Source of the DNA: Dallia pectoralis
Lineage: Eukaryota; Chordata; Actinopteri; Esociformes; Umbridae
NCBI GenBank assembly: GCA_029465975.1
Contig: CM055743.1
Span: 17,775,507-17,839,506 of the forward strand
Length of the DNA: 64,000 nucleotides
Reading direction: 5' to 3'
A program made the translations under genes and the position numbers. Under the pieces are notes generated by a model, which worked only from the letters and a program-made list of their open reading frames with translations, searched no databases and was not told the origin of the DNA. Shown piece by piece: positions 24,510 through 37,424 of the stretch (position 1 is the stretch's first letter; each line of letters begins with the position of its first letter).

Positions 24510-27500
24510 TCAGACTAATATTACACGCCCTGAAAGACAAGGAGCTAGTCTGTCACCTTTTGCATTTTCCCTCCTCTCTGCTTCTCGCCTTTGCCCGATG
24601 GCGTAAAAGTCTATCTCCGCTTCATCCTGTTGGACCGGCTGAAGAGTTTCCTCGTAGGTGTGTAAGGGCTCCAGCTTCCAGTAGCCAGGATCCCCCGCTG
24701 AGCCAGCCTGGTTTGTCACAGTGTCAGTGGTGGACGCCATCGCCCCCTGCTGGCCTGGAGGGCTGCTCACGTTGACGTAGGGTGACGCGTCCACTGGTGG
24801 GAGCGTCCTCGGCGGCTTGTTGACCCGAGCATACTGTGCCCTGTTGTGGTCAGCTTGCCCGTCACACGCTGCTCCTGCACAGCTCATGCCAGGTTCCGCG
24901 CCGTCATCTTCAGGAGGATCGATCAGAACTTTGACCTGGTAAACCAGATTGTTTTTTGTAAATACATTTATCTTCCGAATAGTTTAAAAGAGCATCACAA
25001 AAGTTCCTTGCCTCAATCAGTTTCCCAAGATGTCCTTCTGGAAGAGAATTGGACTTCTGGAGTTTCTTCCTGACCACTGCAGCGTACTCGGGCATCCTGT
25101 CAGTGTTCGAGGCCGGGCTGGCTGAGATTTCTGGCATTTGGACCGCGTCAGGATTACAGGTTGCTTTCGACGACACAGAAGCCTCTTTTGGGGTCACCTC
25201 TCCACCATCACCATGCATGCCTCGCTTGACCGTGTCCATAAACGTTTCCCTGGACTGCAACGAGGTCACAGAGAGGATGGTCGACTGAATAAATTATTGC
25301 GGAGTTAACCTATTAAAGGACTGTGTAGGCTGAACAGGGGACACCTCCCCTTTGTTAAGGGAAGTTCACTTTGTGTATGTTTGCAATGTGGACTCGGCAC
25401 CTGTTCACAGGGTGTGGATAGCATCTCGTTGAAGGGCCCCACTGGATTCCGGGTGTAGTAGCTGACCAGCTCGTTCAGATCGCAATGGCGACTCTCCTCG
25501 CCCGTGATGAGGTAACGACCCCGTCTGCTGTCCGGATCTTCCTCGATTATAAAATGGCGGCACTTGTCTTTTCCTCTGGGTCAGGGAACGGTGGAATTAG
25601 ATGTTAAAAACAGCCATTTTATGTAGATTGTGTGTGTGTGTGTGATTTATTTGAAGCGATTTACCTGTACGAGAGTACAAATCCAATCTTTGATTCACTC
25701 AGCCGAATCAAGAAACAGCCCTGCTGCTTGTCTTTGAGAAGTTCTTCGGCCTCCCTGTTCCCACAAACAGATAATACCAATACATTTTGGCTTTGACTAT
25801 TGTGTTTCAAATGTAATGTAACGGTGTAATTCTGTCACGTGCTGGCCCGGCAGGATGTCTGTGCTGGTGAAATCAAATGCCCTCTCTCCCTTGATTGGCG
25901 CATTGTTTAATTGCTGTCACCTGTTTTCCTAAATCACCATCCTATTTAAATTCCTCCTTTCTCAGTTGAAGTTAATTTTTTATTCAATTAATGTCATTCG
26001 TTCGCCCTAATTTCGTCTGTCTCGCATTGGTTACATATTATTTCTGTACCATTTCCTGTTTCGTATATGGATGTTTTTTTTTTACTTGTGACGTGTTCAC
26101 TTGATTCAAAATGAAAGGAAAAAGGTTGAGACAATAACACAGTGAAGGCATTTTTAGTTTTCACACTGCACTTTCCGGTTTGGGTTTAGTCGTTTCTCAA
26201 AGTGGTAAACTTTTTTTGGTACATTTGTTCAACAAGGCCATACAGCAAAATGAACCATATCTTACCATATTTTAATCAATGGTTTGATATCCTAATTAGC
26301 AAATTAAAACAAAGCAAGGTTGTGAATGCAATGCACAGGAAAGCATTGATATTCTTTCACTTTGAAAAGGGCAAAACTAAATGGTTAAGCTTTGGCGGTT
26401 TGGCAGTTTTCTTCTGAACCTTAAAAGGACATAGTAAGCAAGTATTTTTTTGGGTATACTGATTCATAAATTTCCTTAATATTTATTTTTCTGTTTTCTC
26501 AACAGCTTTTTCAGATTTCCTTGACAGAACCCATTGTTTTATGATGTGTATAAAATTATTTCATCAACTATAAACCACAACTTCCCCAAAGCACGAACAG
26601 ACATAGTAACAAGACATCAAAACGGGCAGTTGGAACAACATTTATCAAAGGATATGTAGATGGTTTGAAGTTCTTGTCTCATTTTGTCAATCTAGACATT
26701 TCGTCAACACACACGTGAAGCTATTGTTTTGAGTCGTCGCGGGAGACGCCTGCATGTAATGTGCTGTAATGTGCTCTTTGTGGTTCCATGTGCGGTTTAA
26801 CGTGTAAGTGTGTGTATGCATGCTGTCTACACCTGTTTAGCCTGGATGCACGATGTGTGTGTGTCGAGTGCAGATTGTATTCATACCAGCATACCGTATG
26901 TCTCTGTGTTCTCTACCATGTGTCTCATAAACCGACAGTCTGACCTGCGTGTGGCAAAGCCGTGGAGCCAGGGGGGTAGGGTGTGGCCCGGACGCCGCAG
27001 GCGGGGCAGCTGGGTCCTCTCAAACCACAATAGGGCGTGCGCTCGAAGACTAGGGGACAATGGCTCCAGGGGCCCGGGGCCACCCAGTGTCAGAACAGGA
27101 GACATCTTCTTTACTATTGTCTGTAACAGATAAGGGGGAACGGATGGTGGTGGTAAAATATGATGTTTGGAAGAGACTAAGGGCTTTCTCTCATTCTGAA
27201 TCTAGTACAGATACATCAGAGGTAGCTGCATCTTGACGGCCCACTTTATTTCTTCGGTCCTTGAGTTGTCAGACACAGCAACTACTACAAATGCACAGCA
27301 TAGAATTGCGACAAGACTTTAATTAGCTTCATTGTGGTGGCACTCATGAAAAACTGGCCAGCTACGAAGCCAACTGTCCAAAATACTTTTGGCACCTCTA
27401 AATGGTGGCACTATGTACAAAAATATACAATGCAAAGCAAAGACAACAAAAGTATGTCACTGTCTAAATACTTGATGGACTGAACTGTATTTCTTTTATC

Positions 27501-28727
27501 TATGCACACCAAGTTACTTTTGACATGTCTAGACATCATGAAGTAGCGTTTTTTTAGTTGGTAATGACACCTCACAATGCTACACGTTGATAAGAAAAGG
27601 TTTTCTTCTAATATTTCCAGACCAGCAGGAAATGGTTTTTTTCAGTGACCAAGCCACAGGAAGTTTCCTGTTTTAACGATGCTTTGTGGTTTAGTGTTTA
27701 TTGGAAAGACGGCAGCTGGTTTCAGACTCTGTGTCCTGGCGTTTAAAGGAAATCCCTTTCAGACCCACGAATATGGTTTTAGAAACATGTGGAATAAATT
27801 CAGTAGAAATACACGGATGAGCCGAAACATTGTGACCACTCACAAGCGAAGAGGAATAAAGATGATTTAACATGGGCACACGTCAACATATTGGTGTTGG
27901 GCGCCATGATGGCAAAGAAGGCAATCACATGACAGTGTCTCCTGTGGCACAAGAAAACATGACGGCTTTGGGAGGAATGTGTCACAACGCACAGTGCATG
28001 GTTGCGTAGTCACGCACTGGTCAAAATGCCCGTAATGAACCCTGTCCATCGTCTAAAGCGTCCACAGTGGGCAATCTAGGGTTGGAATTTGACCTTGCAG
28101 CAGAAGATTGTTCAGCCTGGTCAATTTGACAAGTGCCATCTACCAGAACATTGCTGCAGAGCAGTTATACCCGTTTGTGCCAACGGTTCTCCCTGATGGC
28201 AGTGGCTTGTTTCAGCGGGATAATGTGCCCAGCTCACATTGTTACGGGAGGGATCGAGGAACGTGATGAAGAGTTGTCCCGGGCTACACATTTCTCAGAT
28301 CTTAGCCTGATTAAGCATCTGTCGGATCCACTGGATCCACTGGATCTGCTGCTAATGTCTTGGTGGCAGATCCCGCCGTTTTGACGGCACGCGGAGGACC
28401 AACAACATATTAGGCAAAATGTTTCGGCTTATCGGTGTACATGTCTCAAACTCAAAAGCATTCGTATTTGAGAAGGTTGACTGAAGCCGTTTCAACTGCT
28501 CTGAGATCTGTTCGATTGAAATTCTGTTAGCTTACCCCATTTTCATCACTATTGGGTTTGGCTGGTATTGCCACCCCCTCCCGATGAGTTTTTGGGACCT
28601 TTAAGCTTCTTCTGGGTTTGATGGGAGGAATCTTTCGGATGGTTGAGTCCTGAGTGGATGTCTGTGGCACTACAGGCTTCAGGGCCAGGATTTGCAGGCC
28701 TCTGATTCGCTCCTGTTGTTTGAGCAT
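24510..28727 (-). CDS. SH2-domain adaptor, SH2D2A (TSAd)-like
   Basis: Coding exons on the minus strand: 28727-28536, 27120-26945, 25754-25665, 25575-25401, 25254-25012, 24935-24510. They sum to 1302 nt (433 residues) with all phases matching. The SH2 domain spans about residues 113-205: it opens WLHGFATRREAEELL, has the phosphotyrosine-binding Arg in GCFLIRLSES, then CRHFIIEED and LVSYYTRNPVGPF. The N-terminal exon is basic and Pro-rich; the tail contains possible Tyr docking sites and an EIDFYAIGQR segment resembling the DEPIAFYAMGR region of mammalian SH2D2A, a T-cell adaptor. SH2D7 and HSH2D are related alternatives. The start Met at 28727 follows an acceptor, so a 5' UTR exon lies further upstream. 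Intron 5 (24936-25011) appears to use a GC donor (GAG|GCAAGG). Confidence 0.8.
27812..28437 (+). mobile_element. Degenerate Tc1/mariner element in the first coding-region intron of the SH2 gene
   Basis: The ends are inverted repeats: CACGGATGAGCCGAAACATT at the left matches the reverse complement of the right end with two mismatches in that stretch, and a TA dinucleotide flanks each side as in Tc1/mariner insertions. The interior (about 28140-28240) reads NIAAEQLYPFVPTVLPDGSG and then QRDNVP in one frame, a recognisable transposase piece. At 626 bp it is internally deleted and non-coding. Confidence 0.85.
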
Positions 28728-29179
28728 TTCAACATCTGCCATAAAAAAAACAATGTTACACATGTTGGAAATTTGTGACGCTGCTAAAATAGTTGCCTCG
28801 GTTAAATCAGATGGGTAAGTAGAACCAGGTCGGTAAAGAATTGTACACCAAATGAACCGACGAAATACTAGAGCTTTTGGATCGAGTTTGGGAGGAATTC
28901 TGTTGAAGGGCATTCAACCAGATCATCTCGGTGTTACTCACACAGGTGAATGCCAAAACATCATGCCGTGAGAAAAGGTGAACTAAGAGTGCATCAGAAA
29001 CAAGGAAATGACAGCACTTGAGTCTGGAGAGGCAAAATAAATAAAACATCAAAAAGAGTTGATCTGGAACGCTTTTTGTCCTGTGGACCTGTTTGTTTGC
29101 ACATCATTAAGGGAAACCAGGAATTCTGGGGAATGCCAGGAGATTCTTGAACGGACTGTCAGGATCTCCGTCAAGAATC

Positions 29180-29390
29180 TTATGCTGTGCGGAAAAAAAA
29201 ATTCGCGCAAACAAAAATGACCCAAAGCATGCAGGCAAATTTACCAAAAAAAAGAGGATTTCGGTTCTGGATTGGCCCAGTCCCTAACTTAATTGAGATA
29301 CTCTGGCCGGCTACATATTAGATACTCCACAAATCTCACTCAATTGCCTCAGTTCAGTAAGAGCCGGAGAAAAAATACTTAAAAAATGAT
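29180..29390 (+). mobile_element. Tc1-like transposase scrap
   Basis: A plus-strand frame reads NDPKHAGKFTKK and then PVPNLIEILW, recalling the D-N-D-P-K-H and N-P-I-E-x-x-W blocks of Tc1 transposases. Frames are broken and no ends are visible. Confidence 0.5.
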
Positions 29391-30005
29391 GTCAGAAACT
29401 GATCAGTGACTATAAGACATGTTTACTGTTATATACTGTTAAATATCCACTTTTATTCAATATACACGTGAATTTTAGTATTTTTATAAAAAAATATTTC
29501 AGTACATTCCAGCAGCACCATGTAAAGTACAAGTTTATAAAACACAGACACACCTGATGAACGTAACATTGTATTATACGATTGCTAATCAGATTTTACT
29601 CGAAGCCAAAGTGCCATGCTTGAATATACAAAATACCTTTTTTAACGTAAGCATTTAGATTTACTGAACACACTTGCTCTGGCAATGAAGCCCTGCTCTG
29701 GTCTCTCTCAGCTTCTACTTTGGAAACAATACGGTAGTTTTGCTAAGCTATGCTTCCAACAAGGCTATAAATAACACATAGGAATATATCAGTTAAATCT
29801 TTTTAAGAAAAAAGAACTTGTCTCTTGCCGTTGTAGTCAGATTTCTATAGTGTAATTAGTCATGTTTTCCTAAAATATTCTGAATCAATAGAAAACTGTA
29901 AACAAAAAAGTTTAAGCCTGACCTTTAAAGCGTTGGTAGTCAAAGTCCATGCTGATAATTGAAAGTATGTCACAAGACTGCTGTGAAAACGGATGTCTGA
30001 ATCTA

Positions 30006-30009
30006 TGTT

Positions 30010-30044
<35 letters not shown>
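30006..30044 (+). repeat. GT microsatellite
   Basis: An uninterrupted dinucleotide GT run of about 36 bp. Confidence 0.9.
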
Positions 30045-30046
<2 letters not shown>

Positions 30047-31828
30047 CGGTTATGGTTGTGAGGCAGGAAGAGGCAAAGAATAAAAACATTTGACAAGAGA
30101 GATAAATTAGGACAATCACATGGTGAAACAATGAAAAGATCTTTACGTATTTTGCATACATTTACCGAATGTGCACCTTGCTCTGTATGTACAACTATCA
30201 CATATTTTTGTTGGTTACTTTTGCTGTTTCTAACAACAAACAACTGCTCATGACTCAATGTACCCATCACATCACATCATTAGAAAAACCAACCCATCAG
30301 TTCCATAAGCTGGACATGTTCAGCTTGTTTCCTAAGTAGTAACCGTGGGTTACGGCTCTATTTTTTGGCACGTTCTGCAGTTGTCGTGTTAGATATCTGA
30401 GAGACATGTAGCACGAAGCGTAAAAAACATCCTCCTTTCTTCCCCACACCCTGAAAGAACACAAGACCGCACAGAACATGTAACGACACAGATGGTAGAA
30501 CTGTACGGAACTGAAGTTGGAGAACGAGACCATAGTATGCTCACAGGGTTTACTCTGGACACTTTCAATGCACATTAGTATATTTCAATGAACCCATTAA
30601 TGAGCATGTTATATGCAACACTTTTTAAAATACAATCTACATTCTATTAATATTGTCCAAATCTCCAATCTTTACAATTGCTTCCAATTCTGTTTTATAT
30701 TTTGTATATTAATCTTGCTGTATTTTTATGCCTAGATGATTACTGTGAAAATGTCTAAAACTTGTCATTGATCAGAATGACACCATGTTATTAGGTGCAT
30801 TCTGACAAACATAAAACCATGTAAAATGAGTAGTTGTACTCTAGTGGCAACACTCTTTGGTCAATGTACACGTGCCCCTTTATCACAACGGGTTCAAGAA
30901 CACTTTACACCCTTTCACCTCCAGAAGACATATCTGAAATTCGAGACTGCAGATTTGAAAAAAGTTTTTCACAAAAAAAGCACTAGTTTATTGACAATAA
31001 TGACACAGTAATGGTAAACATTTTCATATTCATTTTGCTATTTAAAAAAAACATTGTGTGGACATTATTAATGCCATCACTTGATTAATGTAACTACGAA
31101 AGGTATTTTCATTATACAAACTGGGATTACAAAAATCCCAGGATCTCCGGCAAAGTTTTTTTTAGAAAACCCAACATAATATAATGAAAAACAAATTGGT
31201 GGGTTTTATTTGTTGCACAAAACCTTTGTACAATAGTGCTCAAATATGTTTGCATACCTTATTAAAATTATTATTTAAATAAAGCAGGTATTTTTCTGGT
31301 TTGCGTCTCGAGAGACGTTTCGGAGTTGCTCCGCAGCCTGTTCCGATGAGTCCGGCGAAGGTTTGCACGACATCAGAGAATTAGGAGAACGCAGAGGCCT
31401 TTTGTAACACAATCTCAAACCCTGTGTTGGAAAGCAACCCTGAACACACTCAAAAAAAGGCAGCCGAAATATGACGTACAACAAAGAGCTAGACTGTCCT
31501 GAAGTAGCCAGCAATTAATAAAACGCCAAACCAGAATTGAAAACCTTCGGGGATATCTAATAACAGCAGTTGGAGTGCACCCTTCGATTGTGTGAACATT
31601 TAGACAGCCTGCACAACAGAAATGGAGGAAGCTCACCCAACTCTAAAGCAGTTATTTTGGCAAAAGACAACCAAACAATATGAGTATTGAGTTGTTGGGT
31701 ACGAATATTGTCACTTCTGTCAGTTTCCTCATGTCAAAGGGATGGTTATATTGATACAAATGGTATGAGCTGCTGCGCTAAATTCAAAGACAAACACATT
31801 CGGACGATTTGGGAGACATGACACACGT

Positions 31829-34422
31829 CTACGTTAAAACCGGACTCTGCTTAACCATTTTCTGGCGGGCACTTTTCGGCCCGGAAGCGTCGACCACGGC
31901 GAAACCCCCCGAAGAGTTGGGGAACCCGTGAGCCGCCACGTATTTGCGATACGCCTCGCGGATGATGCGAAAGGCTCGCGTATTCGCGTAGGGTATGTCT
32001 GTAACTGGGTCCTTGTACAGCGCAGCTTTGTGGGTGACCGGACACACTTCCTGGATTGGCGGCTGGGAGCCAGACCGCATTGACTGGGGGAAGGCGGCTT
32101 CGTAGGCCTCCTCGTCACTGAAGGTGATGTATGTGCGGGAGCAGAGACCTCCCGTGGGTTGTTTGGAAGGCATGGGAGTAACAGCTACGGGCTGCGGGGT
32201 GTCCTGGTCTAACCTTTATCAGAGGAACATACCGTGTTAAATAAGGTCAGCTAAACAAGAAAGGTAATACAACATCAGAAAAATGTGGTTTACAAACAAA
32301 CAAATATATAGCTTTTAAAAAACTAACTAACTTTCCTGGGGATTTTCTGGTGTTTATTTTAACAATCTGTTTGTTTTTTTTTTACAAATAAATGAGATTC
32401 TGCAAAACCAACAGCAAATAAAAAATGCAAAACAAAAGTATGTCCTCACCCTTCAACGTCCACATTTTCTTCCTTTAGGACGGAGTGGGGCACCAGGGGC
32501 ATGAGAACAGAGTGGTAGCGGATGGTGGGGCCCTCAAACCGCTGCTTCTTATGGACCTGCTTTTTCTTATCAGCCTCAAGACGCTCGTAGTTCTCTTCAT
32601 ACATAAGAAAATAAACACAGAAAATTGTTTAACTTTAACCAGGTGATCCCAAATTAACAAGGCAATAATCGACTATTATGCATTTCCTTTAAGTCTCACC
32701 CAGCGACCGGAGGTTAATCTGGGCAGTTATTTTCGCCTCAGCCAGCAACTCGTCTTGGGTCAAGGGTCGATCGTGATGGGCTCCTCTCCGTCGTCGTGGG
32801 GCATCCTGTCTTTCTTGCAGCCGCAGGTTGGTCTTGCGGGTGTGCTCACTGGTGGACTGGCGCACAGACTTTCGAGCTAGCGGAGAGTTTCAATCAGCCA
32901 AAGTCCACTCAGAAATACTATTTCCCAATATGTTATGGAAGTGATCAAAAAATTGTTCTCATCTCAATATTAAGATATCAGATTTGCATTTATGTTAATG
33001 TTTCCACAATGTCGGGTTGTCCCAGCAAACATCTTAGATGACTTAAATGTAGACATAACATTTCAATGATTGTACATTTTGCACCAACTCAACAAATTAA
33101 GAATATAGACGCAAAAATAAATGTTGGCAGTTGGAATCCTAAAATGTTTTATCCAAAAAGTTTTTGAAAACAATCAAATTCCTCACGTAACTCTGCTAAC
33201 ATATTATAATAAACAGGATTTATATATAATTACAGCTATATCTATGTTCCATCAATAAATGTGATATACATGTCAACACTATTAACAGATAAAAAGACTG
33301 TATCTGCCATGTATGGAAATTGAGATAATTTGGAGTCCTCTTACTTTCCCCAAAATCCTGAAACTCTTCTGGCGACCTCCTTTCCACTTTGCATTTTTCA
33401 GTCTTCTTCGTCTCTTCTGACGGCCTCTTTGGTTTAGGCCTGGTCAGCTTTAGAGGTTCCTTGGAATCAAGTTGGACAGTAAGAAAAAAACATGCGAAAA
33501 CCACTGAAAATTATTCAAGTTCCTTCACTTGTGTTAGTAATGTAATGTAATATAATTTGCTTCTAGTAGAAAGAAAGTAGTGCCTAAAAGTACCTTGTAT
33601 GCTTTGGTGACAACTCGAGTCTTCCTCCGAGGTGCGTCCTCCTCCTGGTCACTGTCGGGTTCATCACCCTCATCAATATCAAAGTCACTGTCAACCTCGT
33701 CTTCTGTATCCGAGTGCTCCCCTCTGTACTCGTCATCTCCCGATTCCTTGAGGGAGAATCAAAACAAACAAAAACATGACTGATAGTAAGACAAGAATAA
33801 TATAGCTATGTAATCTACAGGTGCCCGTAAATTCCCTCCAGAATTCAAAAGAATCAGCTTTTCTTTAAATTTGCCTAGTAAAAGTAGTTTTTGTTGCTTC
33901 AAATTAAGTAAATGTTAAAAGATAAGAGACAATTTTAATGAATAGTACAATTACTTCATTAAAACCACTGTAGGCAAGGGAGCCAACGCTTTGGTTCAGT
34001 ACATTAATAAAGACTATTAGTTAGTAATTACTAAGGGAAACAGAGAGTTAGTTAGATAGATCTGTAGTCATTGTGCCTCCTGACGTCTGACGTCATAACG
34101 GCTTTATAAATTACGCGACACGTCACGCCGTTAGCCCAACTAATCGGCTAACACTGCTAGCTAACATCGCGTTGTCTTTGTTTTCCAGTTAACTTATTAG
34201 TAGTTCCCATGACCGTTACGAATAATTAAAGTGTGCAAAGTGAAGTGTAGCAACAAATATAACTACGAATACAATAATAATAGTACTATTAGACAATGTA
34301 CTCACATCATTGAATCCTCCGTACGTAGTCTTGTAGAATTCATCCTCATCTTCTGCATCTAATAACTTGGACATGCGGTTGCCCGCAGTCTTACGGGGCT
34401 CCTTGCTATATGCTAAACTCAT
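31829..34422 (-). CDS. vps72: Vacuolar protein sorting 72 homolog (YL1), H2A.Z chaperone
   Basis: YL1 binds H2A.Z-H2B and is a subunit of the SRCAP and TIP60 chromatin-remodelling complexes. Coding exons: 34422-34306, 33746-33594, 33459-33345, 32876-32700, 32594-32450, 32213-31829. The sum is 1092 nt, 363 residues, essentially the human length, and every phase fits. The N-terminus (SKLLDAEDEDEFYKTTYGG) is the conserved YL1 box; residues about 42-75 are very acidic, followed by basic RRKTRVVTKAYK. The RQSTSEHTRK and RPLTQDELLAEAKITAQ blocks follow. The YL1_C domain at about 290-330 contains VCPVTHKAALYKDPVTDIPY. No defect is seen. The C-terminal tail is somewhat different from the mammalian one. 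Confidence 0.96.
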
Positions 34423-34540
34423 TTTAAGTTAACTCATCAAGATAGACCAAAGAGATACGTGTGAAATTTATAACTAGCCTGAAATCCAGCGCACAAACCA
34501 AGGAATGTTATTGTTAGCACGCTAGCATTTGTAGCTCGAG

Positions 34541-34565
34541 TGCGCATGCGGCACAAATGACGTCA
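34541..34565 (-). promoter_or_regulatory. vps72: Likely vps72 promoter motifs: NRF1 site and CRE
   Basis: About 120-145 bp upstream of the vps72 start codon lie TGCGCATGCG (34541-34550), a core NRF1 match, and the palindromic CRE TGACGTCA (34558-34565). Both are frequent in TATA-less housekeeping promoters at this distance. The transcription start itself is not visible. Confidence 0.55.
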
Positions 34566-35218
34566 ATATTGTGCGACTAATTGTCATTATTATTTAACAA
34601 TAAAACAAATGGTTAATTAAGGATTTCTTTATTATTCGAAGTTTTGAAGCATGATAAGCAGCAATATTGTCGATGGTTTCATTTGCGAACCATTAAGAGG
34701 CAGATCATGGGAACTTCATTTAGAAGCCAATATGTCAACACAGGAGAGTGTAATAATATTGTCAATAAAATCCCCATACAGTAAAACTCTGCCTTCAGTG
34801 AGTATTTTTTATTTTACCGTTGCCAACTCATGAATGCTTCAGGCAAAACATAGGTCTTTTGGAGCCATGGTTACTTTAACTGCTACTTAAGACAGGAACA
34901 ACCTTTTGGGAGCAACTATCCATTAATGCATCTTTTATAAGACCTGAATAGTCCTGTCTTTAGATGAGGCTACACAAAACACTTTCTCAACATTCAATAC
35001 TTGCTTTATAAGTATTCCAAGATCATTCCTATATCTATTCATGTATTAGTGAAGGTGTGCTAAATATATATTAACACATCCCTTAGCCATTACGAAATAT
35101 ATTATAAAGATGATCTAAATATGCATACAAGTAATGCATTCTTAGTGACTTCATAAAGACATAAAATGTCCTTTTGCAACTGGTTGTGAATGTCCATGAA
35201 TAAATATTTAAAATCAAT
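34566..35218. other. Upstream flank of vps72, no gene
   Basis: AT-rich; no exon or transposon recognised before the RTE-like LINE begins at about 35219. Confidence 0.5.
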
Positions 35219-35222
35219 ACAT

Positions 35223-37416
35223 CTCATCTCATCTTCAACCGCTTGTCCGGGGTCGGGTCGCGGGGGTAGCAGCTCTAGCAGGGGACCCCAAACTTCCCTT
35301 TCCCGGGCAACATTAGCCAGCTCTGACTGGGGAATCCCAAGGCGTTCCCAGGCCAGTGTGGAGATATAATCTCTCCACCTAGTCCTGGGTCTTCCCCGAG
35401 GTCTCCTCCCAGCTGGACGTGCCTGGAACACCTCTCTAGGGAGGCGCCCAGGTGGCATTCGTACAAGATGCCCGAACCACCTCAACTGGCTCCTTTCTAC
35501 GCAAAGGAGCAGCGGCTCTACTCCGAGTTCCTCTCGGATGACTGAGCTTCTCACCCTATCCCTAAGGGAGAGGCCAGCCACCTTTCTGAGAAAACCCATT
35601 TCGGCCGCTTGTACCCGCGATCTCGTTCTTTCGGTCATGACCCAGCTTTCATGACCATAGGTGAGGGTAGGAACAAAGATTGACCGGTAGATCGAGAGCT
35701 TTGTCTTTCGGCTCAGCTCTCTTTTCGTCACAACGTTGCGGTGAAGCGAATGCAACACCGCCCCCGCTGCTCCGATCCTCCGACCAATCTCCCGCTCCAT
35801 TGTTCCCTCACTCGCGAACAAGACCCCGAGGTACTTGAACTCCTTCACTAGGAGTAAGGACTCATTCCCTACCCGGAGTAGGCACTCCACCGGTTTCCTG
35901 CTGAGAGTCATGGCCTCAGATTCAGAGGTGCTAACCCTCATCCCAGCCGCTTCACACTCGGCTGCGAACCGATCCAGTGAGTGCTGAAGGTCACCGACCG
36001 ATGAGGCCATCAGGACCACATCATCCGCAAAAAGCAGTGATGTGAACATCAGCCCACCGAACGGGAACCCCACCCCCCCATGACTACGCCTTGATATCCT
36101 GTCCATGAATATTACAAACAGGATTGGTGACAAAGCGCAGCCCTGGCGGAGGCCAACCCCCACCGGGAACGAATCCGACTTACTGCCGAGGACACGGACA
36201 CAGCTCATGCTTTGAGCGTACAGAGATTGGATGGCCCTGAGAAGAGACCCCCTCACCCCATACTCCCGCAGCACCTCCCACAAAAGATCCCGGGGTACCC
36301 GGTCATACGCCTTCTCCAGATCCACAAAACACATGTAGACTGGATGGGCATACTCCCAGGCCCCCTCCAGGATCCTTGCGAGAGTAAAGAGCTGGTCCGT
36401 GGTTCCTCGGCCAGGACGAAAACCGCATTGTTCCTCTTCAATCTGAGGTTCGACTATTGGCCGAACCCTCCTTTCCAGCACTTTGGAGTACACTTTACCA
36501 GGGAGGCTGAGGAGTGTGATACCTCTGTAATTGGCACACACTCTCTGGTCCCCCTTTTTGAAGAGGGGAACCACCACCCCGGTCTGCCACTCCTCTGGCA
36601 CAGTCCCAGACTTCCATGCAATGTTGAAGAGGCGTGTCAACCAAGACAGCCCTTCCCCACCCAAAGCTTTTAGCATTTCTGGATGAATCTCATCAGTCCC
36701 TGGGGCTTTGCCACTGTGGAGTTGTTTGACTACCTCAGCGACTTCCCCCAGGGAAACTGACGATGACCCTCCATCAGCCTCCAGCTCTGCCTCTATACTA
36801 GAGGGCGTGTAGGTTGGATTCAGGAGCTCCTCAAAATGCTCTTTCCAGCGCCCGATCACATCATCAGTTGAGGTCAACAGTGTCCCATCCTTACTGTACA
36901 CAGCTTGGATGGTTCCCCGTTTTCCCCTTCTGAGGTGCCAAACGGTTTTCCAGAAGCATTTTGGTGCCGACCGAAAGTCCTTCTCCATAGCTTCTCCCAC
37001 ACCTGCTGCTTTGCCTCTGACACGGCAGCGGCTGCAGCCCTTCGGGCCCGTCGGTACCCTGCAACTGCCTCCGGAGTCCCCAGGGATAGCATATCCCTGA
37101 AGGCCTCCTTCTTCAGTCGGACAGCTTCCCTGACCACCGTGGTCCACCACGGTGTTCTAGGGTTACCACCCCTTGAGGCACCTAGGACCTTGAGACCACA
37201 GCTCACCGCCGCAGCTTCAGCAATAGAAGCTTTGAACATTGCCCACTCAGGTTCAATGCCCCCAACCTCCACAGGGATGCCTGAAAAGCTCCGCCGGAGG
37301 TGTGAGTTGAAGATCTTTCGGACAGGGGCCTCCTCCAGACGTTCCCAGTTCACCCGCACTACCCGTTTGGGCTTACCTGGTCTGTCCAAAGTCTTTCCCC
37401 ACCCTCTGATCCAACT
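35223..37416 (-). pseudogene. RTE-like LINE reverse transcriptase region
   Basis: Contains NYRGITLLSLPGKVY, QCGFRPGRGTTDQL, MCFVDLEKAYDRVPR, VGLRQGCALSPILF and the catalytic LLFADDVVLM, then a conserved C-terminus (WVMTERTRSRVQAAEMGFLR, RRPRGRPRTRWRDY). The frame changes near 36980-37000, so the 37425-36874 and 37150-35102 frames are pieces of one original reading frame. The 5' part was cut off by the nested insertion at the residues following the endonuclease DHHLVV motif. Confidence 0.85.
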
Positions 37417-37424
37417 CACTACCA

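Larger units (their letters stand above)
28736..31828. other. Intergenic region between the SH2 gene and vps72
   Basis: Contains the 5' flank of the SH2 gene, a Tc1-like scrap (29180-29390), a GT microsatellite (30006-30044) and AT-rich DNA. 31290-31690 has broken open frames and a transposon-like look, but I could not assign it to a family. The vps72 3' UTR must start at 31828 downward; TTTATT at 31205-31210 is one possible minus-strand AATAAA. Confidence 0.45.

Noticed and set aside
31275..31636. Minus-strand frames that might be a further vps72 exon
   Set aside because: vps72 already ends with a complete YL1_C domain and stop at 31829, and the frames show no family similarity. The area looks like transposon debris, but I could not name it.
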